Counted from the first letter of the stretch, positions 47,828-57,196 are shown. The stretch is DNA of 64,000 bases from Rhodocaloribacter litoris (GCF_011682235.2 NZ_CP076718.1:491744-555743), one strand, 5' to 3'. Notes: generated by a model not told the origin, from the letters alone. Numbers and translations: made by a program.

Positions 47828-48655
47828 TCAGCAGCTTTCGGCTGCGACCTGTGATTGGTGTCTTCTTTCGTAGCTCACCGGCGACTGATACTCCAGGGCC
47901 GAGTGCCGCCGATGCGGGTTGTACCACCCTTCAATGTAGTCGAAGATCGCCATCCGCGCCTCGGCCCGCGTCGCGAAGGCCTCACGGTCGATGAGTTCGC
48001 ATTCAAGCGTAGCGAAGAAGCTCTCGCACATGGCGTTATCGTAGCAGTCACCGACCGAGCCCATTGACGGCTCCACACCCGCTTCCCGACAGTGCACCCC
48101 GAAGGCAATCGAGGTGTACTGCGACCCCTGGTCGGAGTGATGGATGACCGCCTCCGGCTTCCGCTGCTCAAGCGCCATCTCCAACGCGGCGACCACCAGC
48201 TCCGTCCTCAAGTGATTGGCCATCGACCAGCCCACGATACGGCGACTGAACGCGTCGAGCACAACAGCCAGGTACAGGAAGCCGGCCGCCGTCGGCACGT
48301 AGGTGATGTCGGCCACCCACAACTGGTTCGGCTCGGTCGCGGTGAAATCCCGCTCGACGAGATCCGGCGCGGGTCTAGCTCCCTCCCTCCGCCGCGTCGT
48401 GGTGGGTCCTTTGCGGCGGCTAATGCCGTGCAAGCCGGCTGCTCGCATCAAACGAGCTACACGCTTGCACCCCACATGCACGCCTTGATCCTTGAGTTCG
48501 GCATGGATACGGGGGGCGCCATAGGTGCCGCGGGACCACGCGTGGATGGCATGGATCTGCTCGGTCAGCATCGCGTCGTCTCGGGCTCGCTGGGAAGGGA
48601 CTCGGTTGCGCCAGGCGTAGTAGCCGCTGGTGGAGACCGCCAGGACTGCACACAT
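47828..48655 (-). CDS. IS3-family transposase OrfB
   Basis: A 275-residue integrase-core transposase: an N-terminal HTH_21-like part (VMCAVLAVSTSGYYAWRNR) and the rve domain with the catalytic DDE residues in WVADITYVPTAAGFLYLAVV, HHSDQGSQYTS and the ESFFATLECELI segment. The open frame extends upstream of the ATG into the end of OrfA in the -1 frame (AIFTFIDAHQAEFPIRV), so a fused OrfAB by ribosomal frameshift is expected. The protein looks intact. Confidence 0.92.
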   Translation of the reverse strand: MCAVLAVSTSGYYAWRNRVPSQRARDDAMLTEQIHAIHAWSRGTYGAPRIHAELKDQGVHVGCKRVARLMRAAGLHGISRRKGPTTTRRREGARPAPDLVERDFTATEPNQLWVADITYVPTAAGFLYLAVVLDAFSRRIVGWSMANHLRTELVVAALEMALEQRKPEAVIHHSDQGSQYTSIAFGVHCREAGVEPSMGSVGDCYDNAMCESFFATLECELIDREAFATRAEARMAIFDYIEGWYNPHRRHSALEYQSPVSYERRHQSQVAAESC

Positions 48656-48687
48656 GACGCGGATGGGGAATTCGGCCTGGTGGGCGT

Positions 48688-49002
48688 CTATGAACGTGAA
48701 GATCGCTTCGGTATCACGTTCGTCTCCTGAGCAAACCAGGCCGCGGCCTTTGCCAGGATGTCGCGCTCCTGCTGGAGACGACGGTTCTCCTTGCGGAGTT
48801 GGCGCAGCTCCTCGCGCTCTCTCGAGGTGAGCCCGTCGGTGCGGGTACCCTCGTCGCGCTCAGCTTGTTTGATCCAGGTGCGGATGGTTTGTTCGGAGGG
48901 TTCAAATTCTTCAGCGAGTTCACGCGGGCTACGACCGGCCTGAGCCAGTTCGACGAGTCGCTGGCGGAACTCGGTAGGATACGCGGGACGTGTTCGTGGC
49001 AT
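48688..49002 (-). CDS. IS3-family transposase OrfA
   Basis: A 104-residue DNA-binding protein counted from MPRTRPAYPTEFRQRLVELA, with a helix-turn-helix (SPRELAEEFEPSEQTIRTWI) and a C-terminal leucine-zipper-like coiled coil (LRQLRKENRRLQQERDILAK). This is the IS3 OrfA layout. Its last codons overlap OrfB in the other frame, as required for -1 frameshifting. Confidence 0.9.
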   Translation of the reverse strand: MPRTRPAYPTEFRQRLVELAQAGRSPRELAEEFEPSEQTIRTWIKQAERDEGTRTDGLTSREREELRQLRKENRRLQQERDILAKAAAWFAQETNVIPKRSSRS

Positions 49003-49079
49003 GGGGACCTCTTCGTTGTTCGTAAGTGGAAGATAGTCCACCAAACCGGGTTAACTCCAAAGTTTGCGAGAGCGTGCTT

Positions 49080-49394
49080 TCATCTGGACCTTCTCCCCTT
49101 GCGCTTCATGCGGCTCTTGCGGGTGTAAGCCGGATATTTTTCGTAAACCGTTTTCAGCAGTGCGTTGTGATTGAGGTCTCCGTAGGTCTCGATGATGCTC
49201 GCTACATCCTCCTTGAGGTCATCGGGCAGGGCGGCAAGCGCTTCTTCCGCCTTCACGGGATCGGTTACCGTGATTCTCGTCTTGTCCTCTTGGGGGTCGG
49301 TCTCCACGCGTACCAGGCCCAATTGATGCAGTGCCTCGAGGTCCGTGTACAGCTCTTTGGATGCATGATGCGTCCCGAGAGCAGACGCCGGGAG
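49080..49394 (-). pseudogene. Winged-helix-like protein fragment
   Basis: An open stretch of 105 codons ending at a natural stop. It reads ASKELYTDLEALHQLGLVRV, similar to a winged-helix recognition region, then EEALAALPDDLKEDVASIIE and LLKTVYEKYPAYTRKSRMK. There is no good start: an in-frame TAG lies at 49395-49397, and the same frame continues upstream of it towards the restriction-modification gene. I take it as the remnant of a small regulator or defence-island protein. The nearest alternative is a short real gene starting at TTG 49322. Confidence 0.5.
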
Positions 49395-49510
49395 CTACCG
49401 CGTTTTTTGCCGGTTTGCCGAGCCCGGCGAATGACGCATTCGGCAGTGGACGACGAGGCGCTCGGCCAGCTTGGTCTTTGTCCTTTAACTGCGCTCGTAG
49501 CATGTCGACT

Positions 49511-50830
49511 TTACGCGTTACTCAATAATTTCTCAAGACTTTCCGACGTAACATGCCTTAACATGATTTCATCAAGCATTTCGATCCGCCGCTTGAGTTC
49601 TCCCTGCTGCTCCTGAATGCGCCGCTCGACCTCTTCGATTGCCGCCACAACCTTCTCCTGCACTCTCTTCTCAGGAAGAAAAACCTTCAGTGCCAAGAAG
49701 TCGGTTTCCTGAGTTCGGCGCCGGTTCGAGTGACCCGTGTTGATTGCTCTCAACGCACGCTGGAAATATGACGTGCGAAGCAGTAACTTCAGGTACTTCA
49801 CGTCTACCTTATGCTGGTATTTGATACGCACGTGGTAGGAGGGAAACTCGTCCGTAACGATTGCGCCATCAAAGTCATCCGGCACCACTCCGATGCATCC
49901 TTTCCACAGATCTATTCTCGATATCAAAATATCACCAGATCGGATCCGATTCCACTTCTGCCCCTCCTTGAAGTAGGCACCATGCCAGTCCGGCGGGTTC
50001 TTTCCCTTACCCGCCTCCCTCGGCGTAAGCTCCCCCTCCTGCGTCAACGTCACCGTCTTGAATTCCTGATCGGGAAAATCATTAGGAATAACTTTCTCTT
50101 TCCGTCTACGCAGCACGTCCTTGAGCATGTAAACCTCCAATCCATGCGGGGGCTTTACCTCTTCCGCATGCTTGAAGATATGGTACTTTGGATCAATCCT
50201 ATGAGTGGGATGCGCGGCATAGAGGCGGCTGGCAGAGATCGCGATGCATGGAGGTTTATCCACCCCTTTATATGCCTTAGGATCCTTCTTGAATGTGCGG
50301 TATTGCCCCAGGATGGTCTTCAGCGGAGCCAGCACCTCCTGGTCTTTATATTCGTACAAGTCGTTCTCCTGGGACGGAGCCCCGGCAGGGGTATAACCAA
50401 TAGCCTCGGCCTCTGCCAAGAAAACGTAGTAGTCCCGCTCCTCTAGAGCTCGGCTAATTGCCTGGTCTTCAGCCTCAAGATCAGACAAGTCCTGCAGATT
50501 CAGATCAGCCCTCGCAGCCTCTATTGCGCTGTCGAACTCGTTCTTTTCTTTATCCGACCACCGTCTTACAAACAGTAAGCTTGTCTTGTTTTGTGCACCA
50601 CTCTTCCTGAACGCGTAGTCAGGAAGAGAGACGATGGCGAGTATCTGCGTGTTTCGGAACAAGAAACGACGAAGCGCGGGGCAGCGCGTGGACTCACCGG
50701 AATTGTTCAGGAGTCCATCCGGCACAACCATGCCAAGTCGACCTTCTCCTGGAACAAGCCACTTGATAGCTCGCTCCAAGATCACAATCTCGGAGGCAAC
50801 CTGATCCCCCGCTGGAGTTTCGAAGTTCGC
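49511..50830 (-). pseudogene. C-terminal half of single-chain restriction-modification protein (methylase end and specificity domain)
   Basis: These 439 codons continue the frame of 52046-53482 once the IS630-type element is removed. They start ANFETPAGDQVASEIV, then IKWLVPGEGRLGMVVPDGLL and LRRFLFRNTQILAIVSLPDY, the C-terminal part of N6-adenine methylases of the HsdM type. Residues 200-420 form a target-recognition domain (SGDILISRIDLWKGCIGVVP, VKYLKLLLRTSYFQRALRAI) ending in a coiled coil (VVAAIEEVERRIQEQQGELK), as in HsdS. As it stands this half lacks the SAM-binding and nuclease parts and is unlikely to work alone. Confidence 0.85.
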
Positions 50831-50832
50831 TA

Positions 50833-52045
50833 GTGCTGTGTCAAGTTATAATTGACGGGTATAGCCGCTTCAACTTCACCCGCGCATCCGCCGTCGTGAA
50901 CTGCCAGTCTACACCCCGCTGCTTTGCGTTGCGCGCCTCGTACCAGGCGGCGATCTCGCCCTCTAACTGCGATGCATTGCCGATGCGGCGACAGAGACCC
51001 TGACGAACCAGCACCGAAAGCTCGATCTCGGCCATGTTCAACCACGAACCATGCACCGGCGTCGAGACTATCTCCAACTTGCGCACGATGCGCCGGGCGC
51101 GCTCGGCGTCGAAGACCTCGTAGAGCGCCGAGGCGGTGTGCGCGGAGAGGTTGTCCTGAACCAGCGTGATCGTCTCGGCGTCTGGATAGAGGTCTTCGAC
51201 GAGGTGGGCCACCACACGAGCCCAGGTCAAACGGTCCTGACGCTCCTTGACGAGCACCTTCCGGAAGCCGCCCAGGGGCTCGCAGAGCATATAGAGCGTG
51301 CGGGTCCCTTCGCGTTTGTACTCGTAATCCACGTGCCGCACCCCGTCGGCACGCGTGAAGGGCTGTCGCACCTCGCTGATGAGTTGCTTGCGCGCTTCGT
51401 CGAGGCACACAACCGGTCGGAGCGGGTCGTAGGGCCGGGCGTAGACATCGAGCACTTGCTCCATCTGGCAGACGAAGGCGGCATCGGCCTGAGGAATTAC
51501 CCACGACTTAACGCGCCAGGGCTTGAGTTCGTTTTTTTAAGCAACTGCCGCACGCTCTCATGCGAGATCGATTCGACGTAACCGAGTTCGATCATACGGT
51601 CAGCCAGAAGGCGGAGCGACCACCGGGCAAAGCCTTCCGGCGGCTCTGAACAGCGCAGGGCCACCAGATGAGCCTCGACCTGCCCGTCGAAGATCTTCTC
51701 TTTAACCGGTTCGCGTTTTTTGCCGTAGAGAGCCACCTCGAAGCCTTCTTCGACGAAGCGCCGACGTAAGCGCTCGACGGTTCGGACACTGACGTTGTAG
51801 CTTTCGGCGATGCGTTCATCGGTCCAGGCCGGTGCGCCCTGGCTCTGGTCTGCTTTGAGCAGCATGAAGGCTCGTTTGACCGGCGGGACACCTTTTGAAC
51901 GCCGCTCAATGAGGTCATCGAGGTGCTGGCGTTCACTGTCATTGAGCGTGACGCAGTATTTTTTGGCCATGGCAGGAAGTGGCTTCAGGAGTGAGCGACT
52001 GTTGAAGCTACTATCCTACCCGGCAGATGATCCTTGACGCAGCAC
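50833..52045 (-). mobile_element. IS630-family insertion sequence inside the restriction-modification gene
   Basis: A 1213-bp element flanked by TA duplications (50831-50832 and 52046-52047), the target preference of IS630/mariner elements. Both ends begin GTGCTG and continue GTCAAG with a single difference between them. Deleting the element and one TA joins codons GAG CTA to GCG AAC and restores a continuous frame of about 907-918 codons. The insertion therefore looks simple and recent, with no other damage to the host gene. Confidence 0.92.
50841..51970 (-). CDS. IS630-family transposase, two frames joined by -1 frameshift
   Basis: Frame 1 (51970 to about 51497) encodes the HTH part: MAKKYCVTLNDSERQHLDDL, ERIAESYNVSVRTVERLRRR. 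Frame 2 (down to 50841) encodes the DDE nuclease: VVCLDEARKQLI, LVQDNLSAHTASALYEVF, and TPVHGSWLNMAEIELSVL with the third acidic residue. The frames meet at a run of seven A on the coding strand (51532-51538), where LLKK can shift to continue NELKPWRVKSWVIPQADA. This gives an intact protein of about 376 residues. Programmed slippage is inferred from the homopolymer. Confidence 0.85.
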
Positions 52046-53482
52046 TAGCTCATTATCACCAAGGTGGTCACGGTCGCCTTTACGAACGGTGTCGCCAAAG
52101 GGTGGGTTGCCGACAACCAGCGTAAAGATGGGCTTTTCCGGATCCAGATACGGATTGCGGAACTTTAGGTCTAAACAACTTCGGTCAACTTCTACGTTGG
52201 TATGACCGTCCTTGTGAAGCATTAGATTCGTCTGACAGATCCTGCCAAGCTTCTCGTGGATCTCGATACCAAAGAGACAATCCTTTGCAAAATCGTATTT
52301 CCGTCGCTCAAGGTCGGGTTGTCCAGCATACGCCTGCTCAATATAGTGCCAGACCTGGATTAGAGTCTCGAGGAGAAATCCGCCGCTTCCGGCGGTCGGA
52401 TCGAGGACCTTGTCGCGATCCGACGGTTCAAGAAGGGCACACACGAAACGTACTATCTCGCGTCGGGTGAAATATTGTCCCAGTTCGCCACGGAAGATGG
52501 ATCCGAAGAAACTCTCGAATGCTGCACCCAGCGAATCTACATCCATCTGGGTGAAAGCGATACACTGAATGATCCTAACGACTTGGGCTACTTTGTCGTC
52601 CGGGAGTTTCAGATCTTCGGAAAAGATAGAAGGATTCTTTCGCTGTGCATCGGCATACAGCGCACGGATTCTTTCGCCAACGATTTTATCCTCCTCATTA
52701 CGTCCCACTTGGAACCTTCGTGGTTGGCCGTTTGGAGTATGACGCTCATCATGTATTTTGGCGAAAAGCAACTTGGACCACTCATCAAATGCCGTTAGGG
52801 GATCTCTCTTTCCGCCTGCCCAGATGACGGCGTGCGCGCGACGCACGAGGTTCTCTGTATCCGCTGCTGATAGCGGGCGGATGTCATGCTCGGGATCTCC
52901 TGCAATGATAGCAAATCGGGAAATGTCGTCGTATTCCTTTGGCAAGTCATCCCGTGTGCCCAAAAGATTCTGGTGTCGTTCTTCAGGGGGATAACCAGCG
53001 ACGGCGTAGAGAGCCGAGCGACTGCCGCAGTCGACTAAGGCGAGCTTCGTGTCTCGTAGGGAGTTCGCGTTTCCAAATGCCTGCTCAATTGCTTGTCGGA
53101 AGTCAGACTTAGAAACATCTACTCGCTTGGTCTCGACGACGAGGTAGGGAGTGCGACACGAGTCATCAGTGTACACCACGATGTCGGCGTAGTCCGATGG
53201 AGTCCGACGAGGCACGTTAACTTCGAGCTTAATGGCCGCTGGTGAGTATCCCTTGACAAGGATAAGCCACGCGAACACGCCGGCTCGCACCTTTTCCTCC
53301 GGATCGGAGAAGTTCTCTTCGTGCGATTTGGCGCACTTGTAGCAGATGCGGGAGCCATGAAACTCGAGGTGGCCCCGACGTTCAGCTTCCGCGATCAGTT
53401 CCGCCCACTCCGGTGGAACGCCATGGGGGAGTTCTATCACCTCTGCCATCGCCGATTCATTGCGTTTTTTTCTTGTACCCAT
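52046..53482 (-). pseudogene. N-terminal half of single-chain restriction-modification protein (nuclease and methylase domains)
   Basis: About 479 codons up to the IS630 insertion (alternative start MAEVIELPHG at 53449). Residues 55-130 form a HsdR-N-type PD-(D/E)xK nuclease: YADIVVYTDDS followed by PYLVVETKRVDVSKSDF. Residues 290-479 form the adenine methylase: LGQYFTRREIVRFVCALLEP, VLDPTAGSGGFLLETLI and the NPPF catalytic motif in LVVGNPPFGDTV. Fusion of nuclease, methylase and, beyond the IS, recognition domain in one chain matches type IIG/Type I-like RMS proteins. The final residues before the artificial stop come from the IS. Confidence 0.87.
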
Positions 53483-53496
53483 ACAACTAACTCCTT

Positions 53497-54946
53497 AGCT
53501 CGACTTTGTCCTTATGCGGCATAGGCCAACGTGCTGGTTAGCCGCTCAAACAAGGGCCTTGGGATTTTCAACATTTCGGTTCGCTCATGCGACATCGGAA
53601 AATCCATAGCTCGCCAGAGCACCATCCGTACGCCGGCCAGCGCGTCACTGAAGGTCGGATGGGGTTTGTCGTACCATGCGCTCCGAGCCACGGTCAACTC
53701 CCCCTCGGCATGCAGGCGATCGGCCATCAAGGCAACCAGCGAGAAGAGCCCCAACAGACAGGGCGTCGTGCGCAGGATCGCCGGATCGGACCACTGACGC
53801 TGCGTCTCAAACCCGAGGTGGCGACGCACTTCCTCGAAGGTCACCTCTACCGACCAGCGCCGAACGAACCACGTAAGTATGTCTACGGCGCACGCCTGTT
53901 GATCCGTGCACAGAAACCCTTTCGGCTCAAGGCGTCCGGCCGGATCGCGCACGAGGACCCACCGCAGCGGTACGACCGGCAGGCCGCTGTGGTACCAGAG
54001 GGCGCATCCGGTAGCCACGTCCACCTCGTAGGCTTCTCTTCCATACCACTGGCTCACCTGGAAGCGTCGCCACGCGGTCTTTTCGTCCGAGAGGATCTCG
54101 TGCAGCGAAGGCAAGCGTCGGCCCTTCTTCCGGGGCCGTCCCACCTGACCGGGCTTGCGCGGCGGAGCCGGCTCGTAGAGGGCCGCGTCGAGTCGCAGGC
54201 GCGTCACGACGGTGACGTGCTCGCCTACAGCGGCCAGAAACTCAATCGCCGAAAAACTGCTGTCCGCGGTGACAACGATTGGCCGGGCGGGCAGCCAGCG
54301 CTTCAGTTGCAACAGCATCTGCCGCGCCCAATCGGTCAGCTTCTTATGCTGCTTTCCAGCTTCGGTATGATAGCGTTCGCTGGGACAGAGCACCGTCAGA
54401 AACGGCAGCGCCCAGACCCGCTCAGCCCAGGGGATGCGCGGCAGGTACATCAACGAGAGCCAGCGCAGCCCGCTGGCCTTGACGAAGTGGCCTCGGCTCG
54501 AACGTACCGGGTCGCGGTAGATGCCCTTGGCGTTGATCTTGACCCCGCGCCGGCGTTCGATGGTCTCGTCGATGCCAAAGACCAGCGGCCCCTCGTCTGC
54601 ACGATCATGGAAGGTCTCGATGAGCATGGTCAGCAGGATCTGGGCCGCCCGGCGGGCCGACCACGTGGCCCGATTGAGCACGCGGTGATAGTTCTGGAAT
54701 GTGGTGAGCGCACTCAGCCCCATCACGCGCAGGGCACTGGCCACTGTACGGCGACCCGGTGCGAGGATCGCCCCGGCCACGAGCACCTGAGCGTGCTGAA
54801 AGACGGACTTGGAGAACAGCGGCCGGAAGGCTATCATGAAAGCAGTAAACGCGGGAGGCATCGTAGGCACCGGTCATCCCTTTGGGCGAAGAGATGATCA
54901 GCTTACGGTGGCCTCCCCGTTTGCGTCAATTGGACAAAGTCGAGCT
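53497..54946 (-). mobile_element. IS701-like (DDE_5) insertion sequence
   Basis: A roughly 1450-bp element with perfect 15-bp inverted ends AGCTCGACTTTGTCC (53497-53511 and inverted at 54932-54946). The sequence TTA occurs at both edges and may be part of the target duplication. It inserted 14 bp upstream of the start of the restriction-modification gene, so it would also have disturbed that gene's promoter. Confidence 0.85.
53512..54870 (-). CDS. IS701-like transposase, DDE_5 superfamily
   Basis: A 452-residue transposase. The N-terminal block PLFSKSVFQHAQVLVAGAIL, APGRRTVASALRVMGLSAL and FQNYHRVLNRATWSAR is typical of the DDE_5 group. The DDE core includes LVFGIDETIERRRGV, IVVTADSSFSAIEFLAAVGE and the downstream RRWSVEVTFEEVRRHLGFET with the glutamate. 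It is full-length, without internal stops, and may be active. The family name is from memory of the motif set; an IS4-like label would also be defensible. Confidence 0.85.
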   Translation of the reverse strand: MPTMPPAFTAFMIAFRPLFSKSVFQHAQVLVAGAILAPGRRTVASALRVMGLSALTTFQNYHRVLNRATWSARRAAQILLTMLIETFHDRADEGPLVFGIDETIERRRGVKINAKGIYRDPVRSSRGHFVKASGLRWLSLMYLPRIPWAERVWALPFLTVLCPSERYHTEAGKQHKKLTDWARQMLLQLKRWLPARPIVVTADSSFSAIEFLAAVGEHVTVVTRLRLDAALYEPAPPRKPGQVGRPRKKGRRLPSLHEILSDEKTAWRRFQVSQWYGREAYEVDVATGCALWYHSGLPVVPLRWVLVRDPAGRLEPKGFLCTDQQACAVDILTWFVRRWSVEVTFEEVRRHLGFETQRQWSDPAILRTTPCLLGLFSLVALMADRLHAEGELTVARSAWYDKPHPTFSDALAGVRMVLWRAMDFPMSHERTEMLKIPRPLFERLTSTLAYAA

Positions 54947-55077
54947 TAGACTTTATCTGAAAAACCGGGATTCGTAGTTTGAGCCATCACCGAGAATACA
55001 CCGTTAGCTCAACGCTACAAGTTGACAAACCAGCAATTCGCGCTGATTTAAGATGTTTTTCACTACCAGGGACAGCC

Positions 55078-55270
55078 CGCCGAAGCTGTCCCCACCAGGA
55101 TGACCGGACACTGTTGAACGGCATCTTCTCGGTGCTCTGCTCCGGCCCTGCCTGGCACAACGTGACCGAGCGCTCGGTCCCTCAAAAACCGTCTACGACC
55201 GCTATCGCTGCTGGAGTCGAGACGACACGAATGACCGCGTACTCGAGTTGCTTCAACTGCGTATCGTCCC
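55078..55270 (+). pseudogene. IS5-type transposase N-terminal remnant, frameshifted
   Basis: In one frame DDRTLLNGIFSVLCSGPAWH then NVTER; after one base shift the other frame continues YGPSKTVYDRYRCWSRDD-like and VLELLQLRI. This is the conserved N-terminal block of IS5-family transposases (LNGIFWVLRSGAPWRDLPER, YGPxxTVYxRxxRW). The rest of the element is absent. The remaining parts of 54947-55344, about 200 bp, are AT-richer than the surroundings and show no gene. Confidence 0.7.
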
Positions 55271-55344
55271 AGTTCTTTCCGGGCGCGGAGATTACAATGG
55301 GTGACATTGAGTGTCAAGAGGCATTCTCATGAGACCGGCTCCCG

Positions 55345-56454
55345 TCACTCCTCGAACCGCTCGAACGCTCCCTCCACCTGCTCCCGCAGGGCCGTGCTCA
55401 GCACGTCGGCGTAGACCTGGGCGGTGATGCGGACGTCGCTGTGGCCGAGCAGCTTCTGGATGCTGCGGATCGGCACGCCGGCCGAGGCCAGCACGGTGCC
55501 GTACGTCTTGCGCAGGCTGTGGAACGTCAGCGACTCGGGGAGTTTAGCCAATCGGCGGTACTTTCGAAAGAGGCGGCTCGTGAGTTCGTAGGAAAGACGG
55601 TCGCTGCGCGGCCCCCTGAACACGTACGCCTCGCCGGGCATCTCCCGCCCCCCGCTGAGCCGGTGCAGCACCTCGGCGGCCATCGGGGCGATCTGCACGA
55701 TCCGGCTGTCGCCGCTCTTGGTGCGGTGCTCGGCGTCGGAGCGGACGACGATCAGGCGCTCGGCCAGGTGCACGTCCTTCCACTTGAGCGCGCAGAGTTC
55801 GCCCAGCCGCAGCCCGCTGCCGGCGGTGAAGCGGACGACGTCGGCGTACCAGCGCAGGTCGCGGTCGGGGCGGCCGTGCAGGGCATGGTGCGCCTCGATG
55901 GCCTCCAGCAGACGGTCGAGCTGCGCGGGCGTGAGGTAGTTGATCTTCGGCCTCGGCTTGCGGGGCGGACGCACCTCGTCGCAGGGGTTGTGGTCGGTGT
56001 AGCCCTGCGACCGGCACCAGTTGAAGAACGTCCGCAGCCGGGCGTAGTGCGTGGCGCGGCTGTGCTCGGTGAAGTGGGGCTGGTAGACGAAATCGCGGAC
56101 GTGCTCGGGGCGCACGTCGATCACGGCGATCTCGGGCGGGAGCGTCTCGGCGAACCGTCGGAACAGCCCGGCCCGCGTCTGGATGGTGCGCTCGGCCTGG
56201 CCCTCGCGGCGGCGCATCGCCATGTGCTCGTCGATGGCGCGGGCGAGCCGCATCAGCCGGGGCCGTTGCTCCTGCCAGGGGTCGTAGTCGCCGCGCATGT
56301 AGGCGTCGCTCAGTTCGATGAACCGCCGCTGCGCGTCGCGCTGGTTCTTCGTGCCCAGGGCCACCCACTTGCGCCCGCGGTGCCGGTCGTAGAAGTCGGC
56401 GTAGTACGATCCTTTCTTCTTCCTCAGCCGGGGTGCTCTGCGTGCGGGGATCAC
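55345..56454 (-). CDS. int: Tyrosine recombinase/phage integrase
   Basis: A 369-residue integrase with a GTG start at 56454 (VIPARRAPRLRKKKGSYYAD); the longer frame upstream overlaps the vapC-type gene and is not conserved-looking. An N-terminal Arm/AP2-like part is followed by a SAM-like core-binding domain (residues 85-170) and the catalytic domain: Arg in TAGSGLRLGELCALKWKD, Lys in the beta-hairpin, HSLRKTYGTVLAS (H-x-x-R), LLGHSDVRITAQVYADVL with His and the nucleophile Tyr. It marks the left edge of the prophage-like module. No attachment site could be defined in the window. Confidence 0.93.
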   Translation of the reverse strand: MIPARRAPRLRKKKGSYYADFYDRHRGRKWVALGTKNQRDAQRRFIELSDAYMRGDYDPWQEQRPRLMRLARAIDEHMAMRRREGQAERTIQTRAGLFRRFAETLPPEIAVIDVRPEHVRDFVYQPHFTEHSRATHYARLRTFFNWCRSQGYTDHNPCDEVRPPRKPRPKINYLTPAQLDRLLEAIEAHHALHGRPDRDLRWYADVVRFTAGSGLRLGELCALKWKDVHLAERLIVVRSDAEHRTKSGDSRIVQIAPMAAEVLHRLSGGREMPGEAYVFRGPRSDRLSYELTSRLFRKYRRLAKLPESLTFHSLRKTYGTVLASAGVPIRSIQKLLGHSDVRITAQVYADVLSTALREQVEGAFERFEE

Positions 56455-56497
56455 GACGGTTCGGGTGCAAGGATTTGACGGGAACGGGACGGCCGGC

Positions 56498-56908
56498 TCA
56501 GGCGAGCGCGGCGAGCAACTCGGCCGGCGTGTAGACCGACAGCGTGGCCGCCCGGAAGTCCGGCGCGTTGCGGGTGACGAGGCCGTCGGCGCCGGCAAGG
56601 CGGGCCGCCTCGTGCAGCACGGCGTCCTCGAAGTCGTCGAAGTTCAGGCTGAGGGCGTTGGCCAGCACGGCCCGGTTCACGGGGGCCACCTCGAAGCCCT
56701 GCATCAGCCACGCCACCCCCTGCCGTGCCGTGGCCCGATCCCTCGCGCGGGCCACGAGGTAGTCGATCGTCGTGAGCGTCGTGGCACAGAGGAGGCCCGT
56801 GATCTTGCGACGTTCGACGGCCTCGAATAGCAAGCTCGCCGGCCGGACAAAGGGATTTCGTTCCAGCAGCACGTCCAGGACCACATTCGTGTCGAAGAGG
56901 ATGCGCAT
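56498..56908 (-). CDS. PIN-domain toxin, VapC type
   Basis: A 136-residue PIN ribonuclease. Acidic residues are in MRILFDTNVVLDVLLERNPF (Asp6 and Asp11), in LNFDDFEDAVLHEAARLAGA and in LVTRNAPDFRAAT, the canonical TRNxxDF end. VapC toxins cleave tRNA or rRNA when not bound by their antitoxin. The start codon lies three bases after the stop of the upstream antitoxin gene, so the pair is translated as a unit. It sits between integrase and repressor, a usual place for phage-borne addiction modules. Confidence 0.9.
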   Translation of the reverse strand: MRILFDTNVVLDVLLERNPFVRPASLLFEAVERRKITGLLCATTLTTIDYLVARARDRATARQGVAWLMQGFEVAPVNRAVLANALSLNFDDFEDAVLHEAARLAGADGLVTRNAPDFRAATLSVYTPAELLAALA

Positions 56909-56911
56909 GGC

Positions 56912-57196
56912 CTACCGGTGCTTTTCTTCGAGGTAGCGGTAGTAATCCTCCTCGTCCAGATCCGCGCCCCGGGCCAGGCCCACCAGCGAGCGTGTCCAGG
57001 GCGAGAGGCGATCCTTCCAGTCCTCCCCGGCCTGTGGCGGGCGCTCCGCTTCTACCTGCCGGGCGAGCGCCCGGAAATACCCGGCGACGAGTCGGGAGAG
57101 CGAGGTGCCGTGCTCGTCGGCGTACCGTTTGGCGGCCTCGATGAGGTCGCGGTCGAGGCGCAGCGTGAGCTTGGTGCGGGGCGATGACTCGGGCAT
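56912..57196 (-). CDS. Antitoxin, ribbon-helix-helix (DUF6364-like)
   Basis: A 94-residue protein. Residues 8-40 (KLTLRLDRDLIEAAKRYADE, GTSLSRLVAGYFRAL) are a ribbon-helix-helix DNA-binding fold of the DUF6364/CopG kind; the acidic C-terminal tail (ADLDEEDYYRYLEEKHR) should wrap the toxin. It precedes the PIN toxin with 3 bp spacing, and as a DNA-binding antitoxin it probably represses its own promoter. Confidence 0.88.
   Translation of the reverse strand: MPESSPRTKLTLRLDRDLIEAAKRYADEHGTSLSRLVAGYFRALARQVEAERPPQAGEDWKDRLSPWTRSLVGLARGADLDEEDYYRYLEEKHR

Larger units (their letters stand above)
47803..49058 (-). mobile_element. IS3-family insertion sequence
   Basis: A 1256-bp element bounded by 23-bp imperfect inverted repeats, 20 of 23 matching (47803-47825 and 49036-49058), beginning GGAGTTA and ending the repeat with GTGGAC. 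It encodes OrfA and OrfB in the -1 arrangement of IS3. Flanking bases show no clear 3-4 bp target duplication, and different genes are broken on the two sides, which suggests an adjacent deletion or recombination between copies after insertion. Confidence 0.9.

Noticed and set aside
47409..47873. A 154-codon + strand frame after leader cassette 2
   Set aside because: Its second half is antisense to the helicase fragment and the IS3 end, and the first part has no recognisable similarity; kept only as part of the duplicated cassette.
49219..49503. A 94-codon minus-strand gene just after the restriction-modification stop
   Set aside because: It overlaps the better supported winged-helix fragment in another frame and has low-complexity Arg/Pro composition.
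54979..55332. A 117-codon + strand frame
   Set aside because: It contains the frameshifted IS5-type remnant and unrelated residues; treated as pseudogene sequence.
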